From Cupriavidus sp. AU9028 (GTDB lineage: Bacteria; Pseudomonadota; Gammaproteobacteria; Burkholderiales; Burkholderiaceae), in the NCBI RefSeq assembly GCF_019795295.1, contig NZ_JAIMCG010000003.1, positions 124,001 through 188,000 on the forward strand: 64,000 nt of DNA. The letters run 5' to 3'. The notes below the pieces were generated by a model. The model ran no database searches. It was not told the DNA's origin and saw nothing but the letters and a program-made list of their open reading frames with translations. The translations under genes and the position numbers were made by a program. This document shows, one piece after another, positions 34,754-42,878 of the stretch (the stretch's first letter is position 1; the number at the start of each line of letters is the position of its first letter).

Positions 34754-35083
34754 ATGCATTGGCTCTATCTCTTCATCGCCATCGTTGCCGAGGTGATCGC
34801 CACCTCGGCCCTCAAAACGACCGCCGGCTTCACCCGGCCGCTGCCGTCGCTGGTGGTGGTGGCCGGCTATGGCGTGGCCTTCTACTGCCTGGCGCTGACG
34901 CTGCGCACCCTGCCGGTCGGCATTGCCTATGCCGTATGGTCGGGCGTGGGCATCGTGCTGGTGTCCGTGGCGGGCTGGGTGCTGTTCGGCGAGCGGCTGG
35001 ACGGCGCGGCGCTGGCTGGGATTGGCCTGATCCTGGCCGGGGTGCTGGTGATCAACCTGCTGTCGAAGTCGGTTCCGCATTGA
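34754..35083 (+). CDS. SMR multidrug efflux protein (EmrE-like)
   Basis: A 109-residue four-helix SMR protein closer to EmrE than to Gdx: GFTRPLPS, then GIAYAVWSGVGIVLVSVAGW and GVLVINLLSKSVPH, all near-matches to E. coli EmrE. The helix-1 Glu in IAIVAEVIATSAL is present. EmrE exports quaternary amines and aromatic cations. It lies 32 bp after gdx, so the guanidine riboswitch could raise its expression through a shared mRNA. ATG at 34754 is used; the upstream in-frame region reads into gdx. It is convergent with the symporter gene. Confidence 0.87.
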   Translation: MHWLYLFIAIVAEVIATSALKTTAGFTRPLPSLVVVAGYGVAFYCLALTLRTLPVGIAYAVWSGVGIVLVSVAGWVLFGERLDGAALAGIGLILAGVLVINLLSKSVPH

Positions 35084-35107
35084 ACCGGGCCAGCGGGCTC
35101 CGCTGCG

Positions 35108-37159
35108 CTAGCCCTTGCGCAAGTACGTCACCAGCTGGTCGATCACGGGCGCATTGCGGGGCGTCAGCAGGCTGACGACGATCGCTACCGCAAACCCCGC
35201 TGGCACGCCGAAGGCACCCGAGGCAATCGGGTCGACGCCGAACCAGCGGTCGCCAAAGATCCCGGTCATCCGCGTGAAGAACGGGTAGTTGACGAAGATG
35301 TAGTAGATCGACACGCCCAGCCCCGCGAGCATGCCGGCAAAAGCGCCGGCGGCCGTGGTGCGCTTCCAGAAGATGCCGAGCACCAGGACCGGGAAGAAAC
35401 TCGACGCGGCCAGCGAGAAGGCGGCGCCCACGAGGAACAGGATATTGCCCGGCCGTAGCGAGGTGACATACGAGGCGAACAGCGCCACGCCGAGCAGCAC
35501 GATCTTGGCCGTGGTGACGCGGCGCTGATGGCTCGCTCCGCGATCGACCATGTGATAGAAGACGTCGTGCGACAGCGCATTGGCGATGGTCAGCAGCAGT
35601 CCGTCCGCGGTGGACAGCGCCGCCGCCAGCGCACCGGCGGCGACCAGCCCCGAGATCACGTACGGTAGCCCGGCAATCTCGGGCGCGGCCAGCACGATCA
35701 TGTCGGGCTGCACGACGACTTCGGCCCACTGCACGATGCCGTCGCCGTTGATATCCCGTATCGAGAACACCGGCGGATCGATGCGGCTCCACTGCGTGAC
35801 CCAGGCCGGCAGATCGGCATGGGAACTGCCGACCAGGTGATGGAGGAACTGGTATTTCACCAGCGCCGCCAGGGTCGGCGCGCAGACGTAGAGCAGCGCG
35901 ATGCAGCCCACGGCCCATGCCACCGAGTTGCGCGTCTCGCTGACCGACGGCGTCGTGTAAAGCCGGGTCAGGATGTGCGGCAGGCTGGCGGTACCCAGCA
36001 TCAGGCAGAACACCAGCAGCACGAAGTTGAGCCGCCGGGTGTCGCCCTCCTCCTCGGTGGTCGCCGGGTACGGCTCGGTCATCGGCACCGGCGGCTGGCT
36101 GCGGGCGAGCGCGGCATCGCGTTGCTCCGTCCAGAGCCGCTGGGCGGTGGCAGCGTCCGCCGGATAGGCGGCACGCTCCTGCTCCAGCGTCTTGATCTCG
36201 CGCAGCGGCGCATTGCGGGCACGCAGTTCCTGCAGCCGCGCCGTCAACGCATCCCGTTCGACCTCGAACGACTGCGGCAACGTCGCGATGCGCTGCTGCA
36301 ATTCGGCGGCGTGCCGGCGGTACTGCTCCCGCACGGCCAGTTCTGCCGGATCGTCCAGCAGGTCCTGCTCGCGCTGTTCGACCTGCGCCAGCACCGCGCC
36401 ATAGCTCAACTGGGGCAACGGATCGCGATGGTGCTTCCAGGCGATCATCGACACCGTGGCCAGGAAGGCGACGATCAGCACGATGTACTGCGCCACCTGC
36501 GTCCACGTCACCGCGCGCATGCCGCCGAGGAAGGAGCAAACGAGGATGCCGGCGAGGCCGAAGAACACGCCCACGGCGAATTCGACGCCAATGAACCGCG
36601 TCACCACCAGCCCCACGCCCTGGATCTGCGCCACCAGATAGACGAAGGAGCACAGCGTCGCCGCCAGCACGGCAATGCCGCGCACCGGCAGATTGCCACC
36701 GGGCTTGCCGCCACCGTAGCGCACCGCCAGGAAATCGGGGATGGTATAGCCGCCGTACTTGCGCAGGTATGGCGCCAGCAGGAACGCCACCAGGCAGTAG
36801 CCGCCGGTCCACCCCATCACATAGGCCAGCCCCTCATGGCCGGACGCGAACAGGATGCCGGCAAGCCCGATGAAGGAGGCGGCGCTCATCCAGTCCGCGG
36901 CGATGGCCATGCCGTTGAACATCGCCGGCACGCGCCGCCCCGCCACGTAATACTCCTGCAGGTCGGAGGTGCGGCAGATCAGTCCGATGCAGGCATAGAT
37001 GGCGATGGTGACGAAGAGGAACACATAGCCGAGCCACAGGGCATCGGCATTGGACCGCTCCAGCAGGCCCATCATGCCGACGAAGCCGAGCAGGCCGAGC
37101 GTGAACAGGCCGTAGTAGAGCAGCAGCCGGCGCCGGAAGCGCCCCTGGGCGTCGGGCAT
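35108..37159 (-). CDS. Sodium:solute symporter, VC_2705 subfamily
   Basis: A 683-residue inner-membrane transporter of the SSS family with about 13 helices. Recognisable parts are DLQEYYVAGRRVPAMFNGMAIAADWMSAASFIGLAG and GGYTIPDFLAVRYGG. A long cytoplasmic, probably coiled-coil insert of about 130 residues (VEQREQDLLDD... to TEEEGDTRRLN) matches the VC_2705 group. These genes often follow acs, as here (85 bp downstream). Acetate or another short carboxylate is the likely substrate (inference). ActP itself is shorter and lacks the insert. Confidence 0.87.
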   Translation of the reverse strand: MPDAQGRFRRRLLLYYGLFTLGLLGFVGMMGLLERSNADALWLGYVFLFVTIAIYACIGLICRTSDLQEYYVAGRRVPAMFNGMAIAADWMSAASFIGLAGILFASGHEGLAYVMGWTGGYCLVAFLLAPYLRKYGGYTIPDFLAVRYGGGKPGGNLPVRGIAVLAATLCSFVYLVAQIQGVGLVVTRFIGVEFAVGVFFGLAGILVCSFLGGMRAVTWTQVAQYIVLIVAFLATVSMIAWKHHRDPLPQLSYGAVLAQVEQREQDLLDDPAELAVREQYRRHAAELQQRIATLPQSFEVERDALTARLQELRARNAPLREIKTLEQERAAYPADAATAQRLWTEQRDAALARSQPPVPMTEPYPATTEEEGDTRRLNFVLLVFCLMLGTASLPHILTRLYTTPSVSETRNSVAWAVGCIALLYVCAPTLAALVKYQFLHHLVGSSHADLPAWVTQWSRIDPPVFSIRDINGDGIVQWAEVVVQPDMIVLAAPEIAGLPYVISGLVAAGALAAALSTADGLLLTIANALSHDVFYHMVDRGASHQRRVTTAKIVLLGVALFASYVTSLRPGNILFLVGAAFSLAASSFFPVLVLGIFWKRTTAAGAFAGMLAGLGVSIYYIFVNYPFFTRMTGIFGDRWFGVDPIASGAFGVPAGFAVAIVVSLLTPRNAPVIDQLVTYLRKG

Positions 37160-37244
37160 GAAGAAGAGGAATCAGGCGACGATCAACGGCCGGCGGCCGC
37201 ACCGGGAAGCGTCTCCCCGGGCGGCGCATGCCGGCCGGCCACCG

Positions 37245-39227
37245 TTACTGGGCCTGCCGCAGCTGATCGAGGATCGCCGGGTTCTCCAGGGTGGAGGTGT
37301 CCTGCGTGATGTCCTCGTTCCTGGCGAGCGAACGCAGCAGACGGCGCATGATCTTGCCGGACCGGGTCTTGGGCAGGTTGTCGCCGAACCGGATGTCCTT
37401 CGGCTTGGCGATCGGTCCGATCTCCTTGCCGACCCAGTTGCGCAGCTCGCTCGCAATCTGCGTTGCCTCCTCGCCAGTGGGACGGGCGCGCTTGAGCACG
37501 ACGAAGGCGCAGATCGCTTCGCCGGTGGTGTCGTCCGGGCGGCCTACCACCGCGGCTTCGGCAACCATCGGATGCGCGACCAGTGCGGACTCGATCTCCA
37601 TCGTCCCCATCCGGTGGCCGGACACGTTGAGCACGTCGTCGATCCGACCCATGATGGTGAAGTAACCGGTCTCCTTGTCGCGGATCGAGCCATCGCCGGC
37701 CAGATACAGCGTACCGCCCAGTTCGGCCGGGAAGTAGCTCTTCTTGAACCGCTCCGGATCGCCCCAGATGGTGCGGATCATCGCCGGCCACGGCCGCTTG
37801 ATGACCAGGATGCCGCCACTGCCGTTTGGCACGTCCTGTCCGGTTTCATCGACGATCGCGGCCATGATGCCGGGCAGCGGCAGCGTGCAGGAGCCCGGCA
37901 CCAGCGGCGTGGCGCCCGGCAGCGGCGTGATGACGTGACCGCCGGTCTCGGTCTGCCAGAACGTGTCGACGATGGGGCATCGGCCGCCGCCCACGTTCTG
38001 GTGATACCACATCCAGGCTTCGGGATTGATCGGCTCGCCGACAGTGCCCAGCAGGCGCAGGCTGGACAGGTCGTACTGCTTCGGATGCACCGCCTTGTCT
38101 GCCTCGGCCGCCTTGATCAGCGAACGGATGGCGGTCGGCGCGGTGTAGAAGATGCTGACCTTGTGGCGGGCGATCATGTCCCAGAAGCGGCCCGCGTTGG
38201 GATAGGTCGGCACGCCCTCGAAGACGATCTGCGTCGCGCCGGCCGCCAGCGGACCATAGGCGATGTAGGTGTGTCCGGTGACCCAGCCGATATCGGCGGT
38301 GCACCAGTACATGTCGTCGGGCTTGACGTCGAAGGTCCACTTCATCGTCATCAAGGCCCACAGCAGGTAGCCGGCCGTGCTGTGCTGCACGCCCTTGGGC
38401 TTGCCGGTCGACCCGGAGGTGTACAGCACGAACAGCGGATGTTCGGCATCGACCGGCTCGGCCTCGCACGTTTCCGGCTGGCCGGCGCAGACCTCGTCCA
38501 TCCAGCGGTCGCGGCCCTCGGTCCATTGCACCTGTCCGCCCGTGCGGCGGTACACCACCACGTGACGCACCGCCTCGCAGCCGCCCATCGCCAGCGCCTC
38601 GTCGGCGATCGCCTTCAGCGGCAGCGCCTTGCCGCCGCGCATCTGCTCGTCCGCGGTGATCAGCGCTACCGCGCCGACATCGACCAGGCGCTCCTGCAGC
38701 GACTTGGCGGAGAAGCCGCCAAACACCACCGAATGGGTGGCACCGATCCGCGCGCAAGCCTGCATCGCGCAGACGCCTTCGATCGACATCGGCATGTAGA
38801 TCACGACCCGGTCGCCCTTGCCGATTCCCAGCGCCTTCAGGCCGTTGGCGAACTGGCAGACCCGTGCGTACAGCTCGCGATAGGTGATGCGCGTGACGGT
38901 GCCGTCGTCAGCCTCGAACACGATGGCGACCTTGTCGGCATTGCCGTTGTCGAGATTGCGCTCCAGGCAGTTGTACGACGCGTTGAGCTGACCGTCGTCG
39001 AACCACTTGTAGAACGGCGCATTGCTTTCGTCGAGGGTGCGCGTGAAAGGCTTGCTCCACAGCAGCTGCTCGCGCGCGTGGCGCGCCCAGAACCCTTCGT
39101 AGTCCCGCTCGGCCTCCTCGCACAGGGCACGGTAGGCATCCATGCCGGAAATGGCCGCATTGCGGGCGAACGACTCGGGCGGGGGAAATACGCGATGCTC
39201 CTGCATCACCGATTCGATGGCGGACAT
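37245..39227 (-). CDS. acs: Acetyl-coenzyme A synthetase
   Basis: A 660-residue ANL-superfamily ligase converting acetate, ATP and CoA to acetyl-CoA in the cytoplasm. The P-loop [11 protein letters not shown], the acetate pocket region ([17 protein letters not shown]), the hinge [16 protein letters not shown] and the C-terminal [12 protein letters not shown] with the acetylatable Lys are all present. ATG at 39227 has a GGAG ribosome-binding site and starts [17 protein letters not shown], as in relatives; the 60 in-frame codons upstream are not conserved-looking. It is followed by the symporter on the same strand, suggesting a joint acetate uptake and activation operon. Confidence 0.95.
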   Translation of the reverse strand: MSAIESVMQEHRVFPPPESFARNAAISGMDAYRALCEEAERDYEGFWARHAREQLLWSKPFTRTLDESNAPFYKWFDDGQLNASYNCLERNLDNGNADKVAIVFEADDGTVTRITYRELYARVCQFANGLKALGIGKGDRVVIYMPMSIEGVCAMQACARIGATHSVVFGGFSAKSLQERLVDVGAVALITADEQMRGGKALPLKAIADEALAMGGCEAVRHVVVYRRTGGQVQWTEGRDRWMDEVCAGQPETCEAEPVDAEHPLFVLYTSGSTGKPKGVQHSTAGYLLWALMTMKWTFDVKPDDMYWCTADIGWVTGHTYIAYGPLAAGATQIVFEGVPTYPNAGRFWDMIARHKVSIFYTAPTAIRSLIKAAEADKAVHPKQYDLSSLRLLGTVGEPINPEAWMWYHQNVGGGRCPIVDTFWQTETGGHVITPLPGATPLVPGSCTLPLPGIMAAIVDETGQDVPNGSGGILVIKRPWPAMIRTIWGDPERFKKSYFPAELGGTLYLAGDGSIRDKETGYFTIMGRIDDVLNVSGHRMGTMEIESALVAHPMVAEAAVVGRPDDTTGEAICAFVVLKRARPTGEEATQIASELRNWVGKEIGPIAKPKDIRFGDNLPKTRSGKIMRRLLRSLARNEDITQDTSTLENPAILDQLRQAQ

Positions 39228-39598
39228 GGCTGGTCTCCTGATTGGCCGTGGAACGGCGTCGACAGTTGGCTGCAGCACCTGGCGGCAACCTGATGGTTTT
39301 GGCCGCAACGCTACGCCCCGCGCCTTACTGAAACCTGACGGTCGGGGCTGCAGCGGCCGCCGTGCCGCCCGGAAAAGCGGCAGGATCGGGCAGGTGCTTC
39401 CTTGCACGTAAGGCTAGCACAGCACCCCGGCGGCACGGTACGAGATGCCGGCACAAGCCGGCGCTCCATGTGTCCTGGCCCACCGCAGGCCTGTTTTCAG
39501 AATCCGGGACAACCCGGAGGGCGGTGCCGCACGCGGTACAATCGCGCCTTCCGCAATCGCCACGCCTTGCGGTCGAACCGCAATACCGTTCAACCACC
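39228..39598. other. 371-bp intergenic region between acs and UPF0114 gene
   Basis: This region holds the divergent promoters of acs and the UPF0114 gene. TACAAT at 39537-39542 could be a -10 element for the latter, but I find no matching -35. Nothing else stands out; short frames crossing it look spurious. Confidence 0.5.
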
Positions 39599-40147
39599 AT
39601 GGCCACCAATTCGCTTCCCGATCCTTCCCAGATGCGCCCCATTCCCCGGCTGATCTTTGCCTCGCGCTGGCTGCAGCTGCCGCTGTACCTTGGCCTGATC
39701 GTCGCCCAGGGCGTCTACGTCTATCACTTCCTGATGGAAGTCTGGCACCTGCTGGCGCACGTCACCACCTACAACGAAGCGCAGATCATGCTGGTCGTGC
39801 TCGGCCTGATCGACGTGGTGATGATCTCCAACCTGCTCATCATGGTGATCGTCGGCGGCTACGAGACCTTCGTGTCGCGACTTGGCATCGACAACCACCC
39901 GGACGAGCCGGAATGGCTCGACCACGTCAATGCGGGCGTGCTGAAGGTCAAGCTGTCGATGGCGCTGATCGGCATTTCGTCGATCCATCTGCTGAAGACC
40001 TTCATCGACGCGGGCCAGCGCGACACCCACACCATCATGTGGCAGGTGATCATCCACATCGCCTTCCTGCTGTCCGCAGTGGCAATGGCGTGGGTCGACA
40101 AGATGATCAACAGCTCACACCCCACGCTGTCGCAGCCGCACCACTGA
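39599..40147 (+). CDS. UPF0114 (TIGR00645/YqhA-like) membrane protein
   Basis: A 182-residue inner-membrane protein with about four helices: [69 protein letters not shown] and [19 protein letters not shown]. The [17 protein letters not shown] motif is the family mark. Function is not established. ATG at 39599 begins [14 protein letters not shown]. It precedes fumA by 117 bp on the same strand; no functional link is known. Confidence 0.85.
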   Translation: MATNSLPDPSQMRPIPRLIFASRWLQLPLYLGLIVAQGVYVYHFLMEVWHLLAHVTTYNEAQIMLVVLGLIDVVMISNLLIMVIVGGYETFVSRLGIDNHPDEPEWLDHVNAGVLKVKLSMALIGISSIHLLKTFIDAGQRDTHTIMWQVIIHIAFLLSAVAMAWVDKMINSSHPTLSQPHH

Positions 40148-40264
40148 ATGACCGCCCCCACGGCCCGGCGCCCCGTCCCGGGGAAGCCGGCGCCCGACGC
40201 CCGGGGGCCCGCGGGTGTATGATTCCGGGCGGATTTTCGTCAGAACGCCTCTTCCCCACAAGAC

Positions 40265-41788
40265 ATGACCGTCATCAAGCAAGAAGACCTCATCCAGAGC
40301 GTCGCCGACTCGCTGCAGTACATCAGCTATTACCACCCGATGGACTACATCACCAGCCTGGGCCGCGCCTACGAGCTGGAACAGAGTCCCGCGGCAAAGG
40401 ATGCAATCGCGCAGATCCTGACCAACAGCCGCATGTGCGCCGAAGGCAAGCGGCCGATCTGCCAGGACACCGGCATCGTGACGGTCTTCGTCAAGGTGGG
40501 CATGGACGTGCGCTGGGACGGCGCCACCATGGGGGTGACGGACATGATCAACGAGGGCGTGCGCCGGGGCTATACCCATCCCGACAACGTGCTGCGCGCC
40601 TCGATCGTCAACCCGCCCGAAGGCGGCCGCAAGAACACCAGGGACAACACCCCGGCAGTGATCCACTACGAGATCGTGCCGGGCAATACCGTCGATATCC
40701 AGGTCGCGGCCAAGGGCGGCGGCTCGGAAAACAAGTCCAAGTTCGTGATGCTGAACCCGTCCGACTCGATCGTCGACTGGGTGCTCAAGACCGTGCCGAC
40801 CATGGGCGCCGGCTGGTGCCCGCCCGGCATGCTGGGCATCGGCATCGGCGGCACCGCCGAGAAGGCGATGGTGATGGCCAAGGAATCGTTGATGGAATCC
40901 ATCGACATCCAGGAAATCATCGCCCGCGGCCCGAAGGACTGGATCGAGGAACTGCGCGTCGAGCTGTACGAGAAGGTCAATGCACTGGGCATCGGCGCAC
41001 AGGGCCTGGGAGGCCTGGCGACCGTGCTCGACATCAAGATCATGGCCGCGCCGACGCACGCCGCGTCCAAGCCGGTGGCAATGATCCCGAACTGCGCGGC
41101 CACCCGCCACGTTCACTTCACGCTGGATGGCAGCGGCCCGGCCAAGCTGGAAGCGCCGGACCTGTCGCAATGGCCGAAGGTCGAATGGGCGCCGAATACC
41201 GAAACGTCGAAGCGCGTCGACCTGGACACGCTGACGCCGGAGGAAGTCGCCTCGTGGAAGCCCGGCCAGACCCTGCTGCTGAACGGCAAGGTGCTGACCG
41301 GCCGCGATGCCGCGCACAAGCGTATCGCCGACATGCTGGCCAAGGGCGAGACACTGCCGATCGACTTCACCAACCGGGTGATCTACTACGTCGGCCCGGT
41401 CGATCCGGTCCGGGACGAAGTGGTTGGCCCGGCAGGCCCCACCACCGCCACCCGGATGGACAAGTTCACCGAGATGATGCTCGCCCAGACCGGCCTGATC
41501 GCCATGATCGGCAAGGCCGAGCGCGGCCCGGTGGCGATCGAGGCCATCCAGAAGCACAAGTCGGCCTATCTGATGGCGGTCGGCGGTTCGGCCTACCTGG
41601 TGTCCAAGGCCATCCGCGCCTCGAAGGTACTGGCGTTCGAGGACCTGGGCATGGAAGCGATCTACGAGTTCGAGGTCAAGGACATGCCGGTGACGGTCGC
41701 CGTCGACAGCAGCGGCACCTCGGTCCACAAGACCGGCCCCGCCGAATGGCAGGCGAAGATCGGCAAGATTCCGGTCGCCGCGCTGTAA
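40265..41788 (+). CDS. fumA: Class I fumarate hydratase (iron-sulfur)
   Basis: A 507-residue [4Fe-4S] enzyme of the TCA cycle interconverting fumarate and malate. Likely cluster Cys residues are in PICQDTG near residue 67 and PNCAATRHVHF near residue 278. The C-terminal beta domain includes PAGPTTATRMDKFTEMM and ESLMESIDIQEIIA motifs. The size matches the single-chain (FumA/FumB) class, not the oxygen-stable FumC. A TATGAT element at 40217-40222 could serve as its -10. The downstream intergenic region carries palindromic repeats. Confidence 0.93.
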   Translation: MTVIKQEDLIQSVADSLQYISYYHPMDYITSLGRAYELEQSPAAKDAIAQILTNSRMCAEGKRPICQDTGIVTVFVKVGMDVRWDGATMGVTDMINEGVRRGYTHPDNVLRASIVNPPEGGRKNTRDNTPAVIHYEIVPGNTVDIQVAAKGGGSENKSKFVMLNPSDSIVDWVLKTVPTMGAGWCPPGMLGIGIGGTAEKAMVMAKESLMESIDIQEIIARGPKDWIEELRVELYEKVNALGIGAQGLGGLATVLDIKIMAAPTHAASKPVAMIPNCAATRHVHFTLDGSGPAKLEAPDLSQWPKVEWAPNTETSKRVDLDTLTPEEVASWKPGQTLLLNGKVLTGRDAAHKRIADMLAKGETLPIDFTNRVIYYVGPVDPVRDEVVGPAGPTTATRMDKFTEMMLAQTGLIAMIGKAERGPVAIEAIQKHKSAYLMAVGGSAYLVSKAIRASKVLAFEDLGMEAIYEFEVKDMPVTVAVDSSGTSVHKTGPAEWQAKIGKIPVAAL

Positions 41789-41819
41789 GGTGGCGTTGAG
41801 GGAGGGCGTTGGTCGTCTG

Positions 41820-41998
41820 CCCTCTCCCCCGGCCCCTCTCCCGCAGGGCGGGAGAGGGGAGCAAATCCAGGCGGGTTCAGATCTGCCGGTGTCTTCCCTC
41901 TCCCGCAATGCCGGAGAGGGAAGCAAACCCCAGGCAGGCTCAGATCTGCCGGTGTTCTCCCTTCCCCCGCTTGCGAGAGAGGGGCCGGGGGAGAGGGC
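41820..41998. repeat. Complex palindromic REP-like element between fumA and murI
   Basis: The outer arms CCCTCTCCCCCGGCCCCTCT (41820-) and GAGAGGGGCCGGGGGAGAGGG (ending 41998) are inverted copies. Inside are smaller CCCTCTCCCGC...GGAGAGGGAAGCAAA palindromes and a tandem pair of TCAGATCTGCCGGTGT (about 41877 and 41939). It shares its core with the repeat at 2509-2612. Its RNA would fold strongly and might act as a barrier between fumA and murI. Confidence 0.75.
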
Positions 41999-42038
41999 AA
42001 CCACCGCCCCACCTCAAAAAACTCTCCCCCACCCTACC

Positions 42039-42878
42039 GTGTCATCCGCCCCCATCGGCATCTTCGATTCCGGCCTAGGCGGCCTGTCCGTGCTGCGCGA
42101 GGTTCGGGCGCTGCTGCCTGCCGAGTCGCTGGTCTACCTGGCCGATTCCGCCCACGCTCCCTATGGCGAGAAGCCCCCCGAACAGGTGCGGGCGCGCACG
42201 CTGCTGGCCTGCGAATGGCTGGCGGCGCAGGGATGCAAGGCGCTGGTGGTGGCCTGCAATACCGCCACGGCGCAAGGCATCCAGGTGCTGCGCGACCGCC
42301 TGCCGCTGCCCATCGTCGGCGTCGAGCCCGGCTTGAAGCCGGCGGCGGCGGCGAGTGCGGCGAAGGTGGTTGGCGTACTGGCCACCGCCAGCACGCTGGG
42401 CAGCGACAAGTTCCGGCGGCTGTCCGAACTGTTGTCCGCGGACTGCCGCTTCGTCTGCGTGGCGGGCTCGGGCCTGGTCGCCCGCATCGAGCAGGGTGAA
42501 ACCGACGGCCCGGCGATCCGCGCGCTGCTGCACGACTACCTGACTCCGATGCTGGATGCCGGTGCGGACACACTGGTGCTGGGCTGCACCCACTACCCGT
42601 TCCTCGCGGAAACGATTCGCGACATGGCGGAAGGCCGGCTCAAGCTGGTGGATACCGGCGCGCCGGTTGCGCGCCAGTTGCAGCGCCGGCTGAGCGAACT
42701 CGGGCTGCTGGCCTGCCCGGCGGCCTCTGGCGTGCCGCCGCAGGCAAGGTATTGCTCGACCGGCGACGCCGCGAGGCTGCGTACCATGTTGCGCACGCTG
42801 CTGCAGACCGACTCGGTGGCCGAACACGTCGACATCGACCCGTCGGCCGGGCGTGCCGGTGAGGACCACACCGCCTAG
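42039..42878 (+). CDS. murI: Glutamate racemase
   Basis: A 279-residue enzyme supplying D-glutamate for peptidoglycan. N-terminal IGIFDSGLGGLSVLREV and the two catalytic-Cys motifs VVACNTATAQ and LGCTHYPFL are present. I use GTG 42039 (VSSAPIGIFDSG) because the open frame upstream is translated REP repeat; no clear ribosome-binding site precedes it. Its TAG stop shares CTAG with the stop of the convergent AAA ATPase gene. The last 40 residues are a little longer than usual. Confidence 0.93.
   Translation: MSSAPIGIFDSGLGGLSVLREVRALLPAESLVYLADSAHAPYGEKPPEQVRARTLLACEWLAAQGCKALVVACNTATAQGIQVLRDRLPLPIVGVEPGLKPAAAASAAKVVGVLATASTLGSDKFRRLSELLSADCRFVCVAGSGLVARIEQGETDGPAIRALLHDYLTPMLDAGADTLVLGCTHYPFLAETIRDMAEGRLKLVDTGAPVARQLQRRLSELGLLACPAASGVPPQARYCSTGDAARLRTMLRTLLQTDSVAEHVDIDPSAGRAGEDHTA

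Noticed and set aside
41790-42038. In-frame extension of MurI to 41790
   Set aside because: The added residues are translated palindromic repeats, and the family N terminus begins at VSSAPIGIFDSG.
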